A stretch of DNA of 64,000 bases. Source: Oscillospiraceae bacterium. GTDB lineage: Bacteria; Bacillota; Clostridia; Oscillospirales; Ruminococcaceae. Location of the stretch: positions 1-64,000 of the forward strand of contig JAJQDP010000014.1 of NCBI GenBank assembly GCA_021202155.1, in the 5' to 3' direction. Below the pieces are notes generated by a model, which saw nothing but the letters and a program-made list of their open reading frames with translations, did not search any database and had not been told where the DNA came from. How positions within the stretch are numbered: the first letter of the stretch is position 1; every line of letters begins with the position of its first letter. Shown here one piece after another: positions 9,282 to 17,494 of the stretch. Both the position numbers and the translations under genes were made by a program.

Positions 9282-9310
9282 TTCCATTCTCGGGCAAAGT
9301 GTGCTATAAT
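9282..9310 (+). promoter_or_regulatory. Probable promoter of the GH10 gene
   Basis: TATAAT at 9305-9310 with a weak TTCCAT at 9282-9287, 17 bases apart, and the GH10 start 37 bases downstream. The -10 is consensus; the -35 is poor, so an activator may be needed. Confidence 0.45.
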
Positions 9311-9346
9311 GAGTCTATCACTTACCTGTGAAAGGACATGCATATT

Positions 9347-10657
9347 ATGAAAACTTCTTTTAAGCGAATTTTCGCAGTTATCCTGGCGGCTTGCATGATG
9401 ATGAGCCTTGTCTCCTGCGGGGAGACTGAGGAAGCAAGCGTCGACTATTTAACTGAGCTGACAGATCAGTCGCTCACCTACATGCTTGACGAGCTTTATG
9501 AGCTTGAAACCGAGACGCACTATGCGGCGGACTATGAGCTCCCGGCACTTTATAAGTACTTTGAGGGGACTGTCAATATCGGCGTGGCGTTTGGGTACGA
9601 CCAGATGCTCGACCTTGAGGACGACATCACAAAGAGTATCTTAAAGCACTACAGGGTCTACACCCTCGGCAATGAGCTCAAGCCTGCCTATGTCAACCCC
9701 TCCGAGGGCGAATATAACTTTGACTATGCCGATGCTTTCGTTGAGTTCGGACAACTGACTGATGCTACTCTCCGTGGACATACTTTGGTATGGCACTCTC
9801 AGGTTCCCGACTGGTGGTTCAAGGCAGATCCCTCCGACACAAGCTCTCTTGAGGAATGTTACGCGAACGGAACTCTGGCAACATCCGACCAGCTTATTGA
9901 AAGAATGACTGAATATATCACGACTGTTGTTTCAAGATATGCAGATACTATTGATATATGGGACGTCTGCAACGAGGTTCTCAACGACTCCGGAACGGGC
10001 ATAAGAACCGTGAACGACAGCTCCTACTGGTCTTACATAATTGGCGACCTTGACGGCGACGGCTATTCGGACGACTACGTCCAGATTGCTTTCGAGACCG
10101 CAAGAGCCGCGAACGAGGACGCAGTTCTCATGATCAACGACTACAACATGGAGTGGTCGGAAGCCAAGACCCAGCAGATGTACGAGTTGGTTGTCAGAAT
10201 GTTTGAAAAGGGCGTCAGAATCGACGGCGTCGGAATCCAGTCGCACATCAGCCTTGACTGCGACGTTGAGGAGTACAGAGCCAATATCGAGACATTGGCA
10301 AGCCTTGCCGATTTGTACGACGAATACTTCCCCGAGTATGCGGGAAACTTCCGCATCACCATCACCGAGCTTGATATGAACATGTTCGTAGGCTCGAATT
10401 CCGACGGCGGATATTATATCTGGTCGGACGAGGAATATGAACAGCAGGCTGAGAAATATGCCGAGCTTATCGATATGTTCTTAGATTTTGCGGATGAGGG
10501 TATCATCGATACCATCGTCTTCTGGGGAACTGACGACGAGAATTCGTGGCTCAACTCCACTCCCAAGATAAGAAGAAACGCCGCACTTCTCTTCGACAGA
10601 GACCTGTCAGTAAAGCCATGCTTCTACTCAATTGCGGAAGCGGCACTGACGCACTGA
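9347..10657 (+). CDS. GH10 endo-1,4-beta-xylanase lipoprotein
   Basis: 436 residues. The ATG at 9347 is preferred over 9338 because AAAGGA lies 10 bases upstream of it. Lipoprotein signal (lipobox LVSCG), so membrane-anchored outside the cell. GH10 marks: HTLVWHSQVPDWWF, the acid/base glutamate in WDVCNEV (near residue 210) and the nucleophile glutamate in ITITELDMN (near 341), plus VFWGTDDENSW near the end. An acidic GDLDGDGYSDD segment after the acid/base looks like a small calcium-loop insertion. No carbohydrate-binding module or dockerin. It would cut xylan backbones, feeding the GH43 and CE2-type enzymes in this window. Confidence 0.93.
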   Translation: MKTSFKRIFAVILAACMMMSLVSCGETEEASVDYLTELTDQSLTYMLDELYELETETHYAADYELPALYKYFEGTVNIGVAFGYDQMLDLEDDITKSILKHYRVYTLGNELKPAYVNPSEGEYNFDYADAFVEFGQLTDATLRGHTLVWHSQVPDWWFKADPSDTSSLEECYANGTLATSDQLIERMTEYITTVVSRYADTIDIWDVCNEVLNDSGTGIRTVNDSSYWSYIIGDLDGDGYSDDYVQIAFETARAANEDAVLMINDYNMEWSEAKTQQMYELVVRMFEKGVRIDGVGIQSHISLDCDVEEYRANIETLASLADLYDEYFPEYAGNFRITITELDMNMFVGSNSDGGYYIWSDEEYEQQAEKYAELIDMFLDFADEGIIDTIVFWGTDDENSWLNSTPKIRRNAALLFDRDLSVKPCFYSIAEAALTH

Positions 10658-10686
10658 TTAATTTGCCATCTCCATCTCTCACCAAC

Positions 10687-10722
10687 GGTGCGTCCTGATT
10701 CCTTCGGGAATCGGGGCGCACC
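10687..10722 (+). terminator. Stem-loop after GH10 gene
   Basis: Strong hairpin GGTGCG...GATTCC TTCG GGAATC...CGCACC. The T run (ATTTTT) begins only seven bases after the stem, so termination is likely but not ideal. Its gcacctccctc flank resembles the repeat modules seen elsewhere in the window. Confidence 0.5.
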
Positions 10723-10766
10723 TCCCTCATTTTTAAAATAAATTTTGAATGAACGCGCTATAGCTA

Positions 10767-10795
10767 TTGACATTTTTGCCGGCTCTGCTTATAAT
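10767..10795 (+). promoter_or_regulatory. Consensus promoter of the lysine operon
   Basis: TTGACA at 10767-10772 and TATAAT at 10790-10795, spaced exactly 17 bases. It lies just before the lysine riboswitch, so transcription would start a few bases ahead of the aptamer. Confidence 0.88.
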
Positions 10796-10798
10796 ATT

Positions 10799-11036
10799 AG
10801 AAGAGGTAGAGGCGCGGTATGCCAAGAGTAGCATTGCCTGTGTGACCGCCAAGGTCGGCATTTGCGAAAGGGATTACTGCCGAGGACGCTTTACGGCAAA
10901 AAAGTGATCCGGCAATGCGGTTAATGTCCGTTTTGCTGTCGCACGAAAGTGCGGAGAGCTATCGACGTTTCATATTGCGCGGCTGTACGCGCTAAAAGTG
11001 AATCGGCGACAGCTGCTCTTGCGGCTGTCTTTTGTT
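10799..11036 (+). promoter_or_regulatory. Lysine riboswitch (L box) with terminator
   Basis: The leader opens with AGAGGTAGAGGCGCGG and CCAAGAGTA, followed by GAAAGGGATTACTGCCGAGG, the conserved core of the lysine aptamer; the 3' half has GGAGAGCTATC, which can close the GGTAG side of P1. It ends in a terminator, stem GACAGC...GCTGTC at 11007-11028 followed by TTTTGTTTT. High lysine should fold the aptamer, favour the terminator and shut off dapA-lysA-dapF-dapL. The call rests on conserved boxes and on the downstream lysine genes. Confidence 0.93.
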
Positions 11037-11075
11037 TTAGCTTTAACCTTAATTTTTATCAAAGAGGTTTTCACC

Positions 11076-11960
11076 ATGAAGCACACTGTATTTAAAGGAG
11101 CGGCAACCGCTCTCATAACTCCGTTCAAGGACGGAAAAATCGACTACGAAAGCTACGAAGCGATTTTAGAACAGCAGATTTCCGGAGGAATCGCGGCTTT
11201 GGTAGTTGCAGGCACAACCGGCGAGGGTTCAACTCTCACCGACGAGGAGCACAAGGAACTGATAGAATTTACTGTTGATAAGGTCAACCACCGCGTTCCC
11301 GTTATCGCCGGAACAGGCTCGAACGACACGGCATATGCGGTCGAGCTTTCAAGATTTGCAACCCATGCGGGAGCGGACGCTCTTCTCTTGGTCTCGCCCT
11401 ACTATAACAAGGCGACTCAGGAGGGGCTTTACCAGAGCTTCAAGCTTGTTGCCGAGTCCTGCGGCGCACCGTGTATTCTATATAATGTTCCGTCAAGAAC
11501 CGGGTGCAACATCCTCCCCGCGACTGCGGCAAGACTTGCTGAGATTGACAACATCGTTGCCATCAAGGAAGCCTCGGGGGACATCTCCCAGATCGCAGAA
11601 TTAGCGGCACTCGCCGGCGACAAACTCGACATCTACTCGGGAAACGACAACCAGATTGTCCCGATTCTGTCCTTAGGTGGCTCGGGAGTCATCTCGGTTC
11701 TTTCAAACGTCCTTCCGCATGAGACGAACGAGATATGCACGAAATTCTTTGAAGGAGACATTGCCGGCTCGCGCGAGATGCAATTAAAGTATCTTCCGCT
11801 TATCGATGCTCTCTTCAGCGAGGTCAATCCGATTCCTGCAAAGGCGGCGATGGCGGCTATGGGGCTCTGCCAGAACGAGCTGAGGCTTCCGCTTACTCCT
11901 ATGGAAAAGCCGCATCTTGACAAGATGCTGGGAATTATGAAAAACGAAGGGATTATATGA
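11076..11960 (+). CDS. dapA: 4-hydroxy-tetrahydrodipicolinate synthase, copy 1
   Basis: 294 residues from the ATG at 11076 (AAAGAGG upstream). It condenses pyruvate with aspartate semialdehyde in diaminopimelate and lysine synthesis. The Schiff-base lysine is in AIKEASGD (near residue 164), with the LYNVPSRTG tyrosine box, the GTTGEGS substrate loop and GNDNQIVP. First gene behind the riboswitch. A second dapA lies at 24442-25329, so the two copies are regulated differently. Confidence 0.96.
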   Translation: MKHTVFKGAATALITPFKDGKIDYESYEAILEQQISGGIAALVVAGTTGEGSTLTDEEHKELIEFTVDKVNHRVPVIAGTGSNDTAYAVELSRFATHAGADALLLVSPYYNKATQEGLYQSFKLVAESCGAPCILYNVPSRTGCNILPATAARLAEIDNIVAIKEASGDISQIAELAALAGDKLDIYSGNDNQIVPILSLGGSGVISVLSNVLPHETNEICTKFFEGDIAGSREMQLKYLPLIDALFSEVNPIPAKAAMAAMGLCQNELRLPLTPMEKPHLDKMLGIMKNEGII

Positions 11961-11963
11961 TTT

Positions 11964-13268
11964 ATGGAAACGGTCCTGACTGACAACGTTACTGTCCGCG
12001 ACGGCGCGCTTTGGTTTTCTGAGCAGAGCACGCTGTCGCTTGCAGAAAAATACGGCACTCCCCTCTATGTGATGGACGAGAGGAGAATCCGCCAGAATTG
12101 CCGTGAGTATAAAGAAGCACTTGATGAGTTCTTTGGAAACGGTGCGGAGGCAATATACGCCGGAAAGGCCTGCTGTTTCAAGGCGATATATAAGATTATC
12201 GATGAAGAAGGCTTGGGAGCGGACCTGGTCTCATGCGGAGAGATTCACACGGCAAAAATGGCGGGATTCCCGCTTGAGAAAGCCTACTTCCAGGGTAACA
12301 ACAAGACCGACTGGGACATCGGATATGCTATCGATGCAGGTGTTGGCTATTTCGTCTGCGACAATGTCGAGGAGGTTGACGTGATTTCCAAGATTGCCGG
12401 AGAAAAAGGCGTCACACAGAAGATTCTCCTCCGGCTCACTCCCGGCATCGACCCTCATACATATGACGAAGTTGCGACAGGAAAGGTCGACTCGAAATTC
12501 GGAACTGCCATTGAGACCGGTCAGGCTGAGGAGATTGCGAAATATACCCTCACAAAGCCGAACATCAAGCTTTCCGGCTTCCACTGCCACGTCGGGTCGA
12601 TGGTATTCGATTCGGACACTTTCATAAGAAGTGCCGAGATTATGCTCTCGTTCTGCAAGCTGATGAACGGGAAGTATGGATATACAGCCGATATTTTAGA
12701 CCTCGGCGGAGGCTATGGCGTCAGATACGTCGAGTCCCAGCCGGTTATCAGCATCCGCGATAATATTCGCGAAGTGTCGGAGTTTATAAAGTCCGAGTGC
12801 CAGAAACTTGGCATTCCCCTGCCCTCTCTCAGGCTTGAGCCGGGAAGAAGCATTGTTGCCGACGCAGGAATGACACTCTACACCGTTGGCACTGTCAAGA
12901 AGATTACGGGATATAAGAATTACGTCTCAATCGACGGAGGCATGACCGACAACCCGAGGTACGCGCTCTATCATTCTCAGTACACGGTTCTCACCGCGAA
13001 CAAGGCGAGCGAAAAGAAAACATTGAAGTGTGATTTAGTGGGCAGGTGCTGTGAGTCGGGAGACATCATCCAGCCGGATGTCATGTTCCCGGAGAGCATC
13101 ACAAGAGGCGATACCGTTGCTGTTCTCACCACCGGTGCTTATAACTACTCGATGGCGTCAAACTATAATCGCATAGCCAGACCGGCGGTTGTTATGGTTG
13201 ACGGTGAGAAGGACTATCTTGCTGTAAGACGGGAGAGTCTTGAGGATTTGACGGCAAATGATTTGTGA
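11964..13268 (+). CDS. lysA: Diaminopimelate decarboxylase
   Basis: 434 residues beginning three bases after dapA. A PLP enzyme that makes L-lysine from meso-diaminopimelate, the last step of the pathway. The PLP lysine is in AIYAGKACC (near residue 68); GFHCHVGS, DLGGGYGVRY, EPGRSIVADAG and the GRCCESGDI active-site cysteine box are all present. The ribosome site is AAGGG about 12 bases upstream, inside the end of dapA, which suggests translational coupling. Confidence 0.96.
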   Translation: METVLTDNVTVRDGALWFSEQSTLSLAEKYGTPLYVMDERRIRQNCREYKEALDEFFGNGAEAIYAGKACCFKAIYKIIDEEGLGADLVSCGEIHTAKMAGFPLEKAYFQGNNKTDWDIGYAIDAGVGYFVCDNVEEVDVISKIAGEKGVTQKILLRLTPGIDPHTYDEVATGKVDSKFGTAIETGQAEEIAKYTLTKPNIKLSGFHCHVGSMVFDSDTFIRSAEIMLSFCKLMNGKYGYTADILDLGGGYGVRYVESQPVISIRDNIREVSEFIKSECQKLGIPLPSLRLEPGRSIVADAGMTLYTVGTVKKITGYKNYVSIDGGMTDNPRYALYHSQYTVLTANKASEKKTLKCDLVGRCCESGDIIQPDVMFPESITRGDTVAVLTTGAYNYSMASNYNRIARPAVVMVDGEKDYLAVRRESLEDLTANDL

Positions 13269-13293
13269 TTCGGCACAGATTGCGATTGGATTC

Positions 13294-13316
13294 GGGCGGA
13301 TAATATCCGCCCCTAC
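13294..13316. repeat. 23-bp palindromic repeat between lysA and dapF
   Basis: GGGCGGATAATATCCGCCCC plus TAC, identical to the copies at 5490-5512 and 36187-36209. It sits inside the operon in the 66-base gap ahead of dapF and could act as an RNA hairpin. Confidence 0.8.
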
Positions 13317-13334
13317 ACAATGAAAGGACTGGAT

Positions 13335-14168
13335 ATGAGATTTACTAAGATGCACGGAGCGGGAAATGATTACATCTACTTCAACTGCTTCGAGGAGAAG
13401 ATTGACGACCCAGCGGCTCTGTCAATTAAGCTGTCTGACCGACATTTCTCGGTCGGGGGCGACGGAATCGTGCTGATTATGCCGTCAAGTGTTGCTGATT
13501 TCCGAATGAGAATTTTCAATGCTGACGGGAGCGAAGCCCAGATGTGTGGAAACGCTTCGCGGTGCATAGGAAAATATGTCTATGAAAAGGGGCTTACGGA
13601 CAAAACTACTGTTACCCTCGAAACCCTTGCGGGAATCAAGACCCTTAACCTTGACGTGAAGGGTGGCAAGGTCGAGAGCGTATGCGTCGACATGGGAAAG
13701 GCTGAGTTCAGGGCTTCACTTATCCCGGTTATTTCGGATAAAGAAGAAGTTATCAACGAGCCTTTGGAAATTGGCGGTAAAGATTATCGCGTCACCTGTG
13801 TCTCGATGGGAAATCCGCACTGCGTGACTTTTGTTGACGAGGTGAGGAGCCTGCCGCTCGACAAAATCGGCGTGCTGTTCGAGAATAACGGGATTTTCCC
13901 GGAGAGGGTCAATACTGAATTTATCAGGGTTATCGATCCAACAACGCTTGAGATGCGAGTCTGGGAGCGCGGAAGCGGCGAGACTCTTGCCTGCGGGACG
14001 GGAGCATGTGCAAGCGTCGCGGCGGCTGTCAGAAACGGCATCTGCAAGGCAGGAGAAGAGGTCACCGTCAGGCTTTTGGGCGGAGATTTACACATCACCT
14101 GCTCCGAGGAGTACGATATTCAGATGCGCGGCGGAGCGGAGTTTGCATTTGAAGGATACATTGAATAG
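13335..14168 (+). CDS. dapF: Diaminopimelate epimerase
   Basis: 277 residues. I chose the ATG at 13335 because AAAGGA lies six bases upstream and the protein then opens with MRFTKMHGAGNDY, the usual family start; an in-frame ATG 15 bases earlier is unlikely. It interconverts LL- and meso-diaminopimelate by a two-cysteine mechanism; the cysteines are in MCGNASRC (near 72) and ACGTGACAS (near 220). It fits with DapL, which makes the LL isomer. Confidence 0.95.
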   Translation: MRFTKMHGAGNDYIYFNCFEEKIDDPAALSIKLSDRHFSVGGDGIVLIMPSSVADFRMRIFNADGSEAQMCGNASRCIGKYVYEKGLTDKTTVTLETLAGIKTLNLDVKGGKVESVCVDMGKAEFRASLIPVISDKEEVINEPLEIGGKDYRVTCVSMGNPHCVTFVDEVRSLPLDKIGVLFENNGIFPERVNTEFIRVIDPTTLEMRVWERGSGETLACGTGACASVAAAVRNGICKAGEEVTVRLLGGDLHITCSEEYDIQMRGGAEFAFEGYIE

Positions 14169-14177
14169 GAGGACAAC

Positions 14178-15359
14178 ATGAAAGCGAATAAAAATTTTTA
14201 TAAGATAGAGCAGAATTATCTCTTTGCGGAGGTTGCGGAGAGGACTGCGAAGTACTCGAAAGAGCACCCCGATGCTAAGATTATCAAGATGGGAATCGGA
14301 GATGTCACACTTCCCCTTTGTGAGGCGGTTACCGACGCCATGCACAAGGCGGTCTCCGAGATGGGAGTCAAAGAGACCTTCAAGGGCTACGGCGAGTACA
14401 GAGGCTACGACTTCCTCTGCGAAAGCATTGTCGGGTACTACAAGAGCTTTGGCGTTGACCTGGAGACGGAAGAGGTTTTCGTTTCCGAGGGCGCAAAAAC
14501 CGATTTGGGCAACATATTAGACCTCTTTGATTCAGACAACACGGTTCTTGTAACCGATCCAGTTTACCCCGTCTATGTCGACACCAACATTTTAGCGGGA
14601 AGGAAAATTGTCTACGCTGACGCAACCGAGGGGAACGACTTCCTTCCAATGCCTGACTATTCGGTGAACGCGGACATAATCTATCTCTGCTCTCCGAACA
14701 ACCCGACCGGTGCGGCTTACACAAGAAGACAGCTCAAGGAGTGGGTTGACTACGCTCTCTCAAAAAAGGCTGTAATTCTTCTGGATTCTGCATATGAAGC
14801 ATTTATAACAGATCCGGACGTGCCTCACACTGCTTATGAGGTAGAGGATGCGAAAAAGTGCGTTATTGAGATTTGCTCGCTCTCGAAAACTGCGGGATTC
14901 ACCGGCACGAGATGCGGCTATACGATCGTTCCGAAAGCACTCCACTTTGACGAGGATTTAAACAAGCTCTGGTTGAGACGTCAGTCCACCAAGTTCAACG
15001 GCGTCTCCTACATCGTCCAGTGCGGTGCGAACGCTGTCTTTACCCCCGAGGGACAGAATGGCGTCAAGGAGAACATCGCCTATTATCAGGAGAACGCGAA
15101 GATTATGATGGCGGCTTTAGACGAGTGCGGAATCAGGTATTTCGGCGGCAAGAATTCGCCATATATCTGGCTGAGATGTCCGGGTGGTCTCGGCTCATGG
15201 GAGTTCTTTGACAAGCTTCTTGAAGAAGCAAACGTCGTCGGAACACCCGGCGAGGGCTTTGGAAAGAACGGCAAGGGCTATCTGAGGCTCACGTCCTTCT
15301 CGACTCACGAAAACACGGAAGAGGCTATGAGAAGGCTTAAAGTAATGCTCGGAAAATAA
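14178..15359 (+). CDS. dapL: LL-diaminopimelate aminotransferase
   Basis: 393 residues, AGGAGG ahead of the ATG. A class I/II PLP aminotransferase converting tetrahydrodipicolinate directly to LL-diaminopimelate, bypassing succinyl or acetyl intermediates. Marks include MGIGDVTLPL, GYGEYRGYDFL, SPNNPTGAAY and the PLP lysine in SLSKTAGFTGTRCGY (near 237). With dapA, dapF and lysA it gives a compact lysine route; no dapD or dapE is seen in the window. Confidence 0.95.
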   Translation: MKANKNFYKIEQNYLFAEVAERTAKYSKEHPDAKIIKMGIGDVTLPLCEAVTDAMHKAVSEMGVKETFKGYGEYRGYDFLCESIVGYYKSFGVDLETEEVFVSEGAKTDLGNILDLFDSDNTVLVTDPVYPVYVDTNILAGRKIVYADATEGNDFLPMPDYSVNADIIYLCSPNNPTGAAYTRRQLKEWVDYALSKKAVILLDSAYEAFITDPDVPHTAYEVEDAKKCVIEICSLSKTAGFTGTRCGYTIVPKALHFDEDLNKLWLRRQSTKFNGVSYIVQCGANAVFTPEGQNGVKENIAYYQENAKIMMAALDECGIRYFGGKNSPYIWLRCPGGLGSWEFFDKLLEEANVVGTPGEGFGKNGKGYLRLTSFSTHENTEEAMRRLKVMLGK

Positions 15360-15380
15360 ATCTATGGGGAGGTTCTGGCG

Positions 15381-15743
15381 ATGACCCGAAATGAAGTCTT
15401 TGATTACGCGAGGGACACTTTCGGCGTGGAGCCTGACTTCCCTTTTGATATGGATTTTGTTTCGGCGGTGCTGAGGCATCCGGACAACAAAAAATGGTTT
15501 GCACTGCTCATGAGAATTCCGGCGTGTAGGCTCGGGTATGAGAGTGCGGACGAAATTGACATCATCAACTTAAAGTGCGACCCGCTTCTCATAGATTCTC
15601 TCGTGGAAAACGATGAAGGATTTCACCGTGCGTATCACATGAACAAGCGGCAGTGGCTGACGGTTGAATTAAAAGAAAACTTTGCCGACGATGACCTTAA
15701 ATACCTCATCGGGCTCAGTTATAAATTAACGAACAGGAAGTAA
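15381..15743 (+). CDS. MmcQ/YjbR-family protein
   Basis: 120 residues with GGGGAGG upstream of its ATG. It has the small CyaY-like fold of the MmcQ/YjbR family: EVFDYARDTFGVEPDFPF at the start, KWFALLMRIP in the middle, INLKCDPLL, and HMNKRQWLTVEL near the end. The family is often called DNA-binding, but its role is not settled. It follows dapL by 21 bases and is probably read through from the lysine operon. Confidence 0.8.
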   Translation: MTRNEVFDYARDTFGVEPDFPFDMDFVSAVLRHPDNKKWFALLMRIPACRLGYESADEIDIINLKCDPLLIDSLVENDEGFHRAYHMNKRQWLTVELKENFADDDLKYLIGLSYKLTNRK

Positions 15744-15748
15744 TCAAA

Positions 15749-16270
15749 ATGGAAGCAGTTGAAAACATTCTTAAAAGAAGAAGCATCAGAAAGTACACCA
15801 CCGAGAAGATTGATGCAGATACCATGCACAAGCTCCTTGAGTGCGGCATGGCGGGTCCCACATGCGTCAACGCTCGGGACTGGGCTTTTATCGCCGTAGA
15901 TGACAACGAGCTTCTTGCGAAGCTTGCGGAGTGCAATGGCAGACCTGCCGGAATGCTCCCTGATGCAGCTGCAGCGATTATAGTCTGCGGGGATCTGTCG
16001 AGAGCGTTTCCGAGAGCCAAAGACTATTGGATAATTGACGCCTCTATAGCGACTCAGAATATAGTCCTTGCAGCAAATGCCATGGGAATTGGGACAGTCT
16101 GGCTCGGAACATATCCTCAGATGGAGAGGGTCGAAAAAATCGAGAAGCTTCTTGAACTGCCGGAGGAGATTGTTCCTCTTGCAGTAATAGCTCTTGGATA
16201 TCCCGCAGAAGAGAAGCCGGACGACAAGTTTATTTACGAAGAAAGCAGGGTGCATTTTAACAAGTGGTGA
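15749..16270 (+). CDS. Nitroreductase-family FMN protein
   Basis: 173 residues, five bases after the YjbR-like gene. Opens with the family signature ILKRRSIRKYT and has GPTCVNARDWAF, DASIATQNIVLAANAMGIGTVWLG and VPLAVIALGYP, which form the FMN-binding fold. A small-type nitroreductase or flavin oxidoreductase using NAD(P)H. The natural substrate is unknown. Last of the co-directional genes behind the lysine riboswitch without an obvious break. Confidence 0.88.
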   Translation: MEAVENILKRRSIRKYTTEKIDADTMHKLLECGMAGPTCVNARDWAFIAVDDNELLAKLAECNGRPAGMLPDAAAAIIVCGDLSRAFPRAKDYWIIDASIATQNIVLAANAMGIGTVWLGTYPQMERVEKIEKLLELPEEIVPLAVIALGYPAEEKPDDKFIYEESRVHFNKW

Positions 16271-16278
16271 CTGATTTA

Positions 16279-16312
16279 ATGCGTAATTCGTAATGCGTAA
16301 TGCGTAATTATT
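16279..16312. repeat. TAATGCGTAAT-type repeat
   Basis: Three overlapping TAAT-GCG/TCG-TAAT units (atgcgtaattcgtaatgcgt and on). Related copies lie at 21275-21310, 25576-25603, 27951-27978 and 29782-29815, each in an intergenic gap. Confidence 0.7.
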
Positions 16313-16323
16313 CGGAGGACAAG

Positions 16324-17493
16324 ATGAAACGATTATTAGCGATTATTCTCAGTATGTTGATGCTGACTTTATGCTTTACCGGGTGTGGTAACGCGGAAGA
16401 AGAAATAGAAATTGACGAGGATGTGCTCAGCGTGAACAGCTTTTTGCCGACAGATAACTATGTGAAGAAGTTAGGGCGTACCGAGGAAACCGAAAGCGGT
16501 CTCTGGCTCGCCTATTCCGGCTCGGGTGCGGAGTTTTCCTTCAACGGGACAAAAGCGACCATCACGCTCCTGGGCGACGACACCATTGGCTCAGAGGACT
16601 GGAACAGCGTCCCGAGAATCGCTATTTACGTCAATGATGAACTCGTTGTCGATGAGATGCTGATGGAGGAGTCCACCACCTTCACTGTTTTTGAAAGCGA
16701 AACTGCGGAGGACTGCACAATAAGAATGGTCAAGCTCTCCGAAACGGGGAACTCGACCTGCGTTATCGGCTCTATCGAGGTTGAGGCTTACGGCGCAATC
16801 AAGCCGACCGCCGACAAAGAGCACACTATTGAATTCATCGGCGACTCCATCACCTGCGGCTACGGAGTCGATGCGGAAGACCAGAACTCGTCATTCTCAA
16901 CAAGAACCGAGAACGCTTCAAAATCTTATGCATACCTGACAGCAGAGCTTCTGGATGCGGACTACAGCTTAGTTTCAAAGAGCGGTCACGGAATCATTTC
17001 CGGCTACACCTCTGATGGCACGATTCAGTCGTGGGGAGTCATGTCCGATTACTATGAGTGTTTCGGCTCAGGCTCGGGAACAGTTAATGGGGTCACTCCC
17101 GACTCGGTTGAGTGGGATTTCGACTCTAACCCCGTCGACCTCGTCGTAATCAACTTGGGCACGAACGACTACAGCTACACCGGCAGTGACGCGGACAAGC
17201 AGGCTGAGTACAAGACAGCTTATGTCGAGTTTATAAAGCAGGTTCGCGAGAACAATCCCGACGCCTATATAATTTGTGCATTAGGTATCATGGGTAACGA
17301 GCTCTATCCGATGGTTGAGGAGGCTGTTTCGGAATATGTTGCCGAGACCGGTGACGAGAAGGTCACAAGCTTCGAGTTCGACGTACAGAGCAGCTCTGAC
17401 GGCTACGGTGCCGACTGGCATCCGAGTGCTGTGACACAGCAGAAGTCGGCGGAGAGCCTGGCGGAGTTTATCAGAGAGTGGTTGGGGTGGTAA
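16324..17493 (+). CDS. CE2-type acetyl esterase lipoprotein (SGNH hydrolase)
   Basis: 389 residues from the ATG at 16324 (GGAGGAC upstream). The lipoprotein signal ends at FTGCG. An N-terminal beta-sandwich of about 130 residues precedes an SGNH hydrolase domain with GDSITCGYG (serine near 175), the NLGTNDYS block and the DWHPS histidine near 366. That order, jelly-roll first, is typical of carbohydrate esterase family 2, which removes acetyl groups from xylan and related polymers. It fits with the GH10 xylanase at 9.3 kb. It runs convergent with the Fic gene with one base between the stops. Confidence 0.85.
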   Translation: MKRLLAIILSMLMLTLCFTGCGNAEEEIEIDEDVLSVNSFLPTDNYVKKLGRTEETESGLWLAYSGSGAEFSFNGTKATITLLGDDTIGSEDWNSVPRIAIYVNDELVVDEMLMEESTTFTVFESETAEDCTIRMVKLSETGNSTCVIGSIEVEAYGAIKPTADKEHTIEFIGDSITCGYGVDAEDQNSSFSTRTENASKSYAYLTAELLDADYSLVSKSGHGIISGYTSDGTIQSWGVMSDYYECFGSGSGTVNGVTPDSVEWDFDSNPVDLVVINLGTNDYSYTGSDADKQAEYKTAYVEFIKQVRENNPDAYIICALGIMGNELYPMVEEAVSEYVAETGDEKVTSFEFDVQSSSDGYGADWHPSAVTQQKSAESLAEFIREWLGW

Positions 17494-17494
17494 A

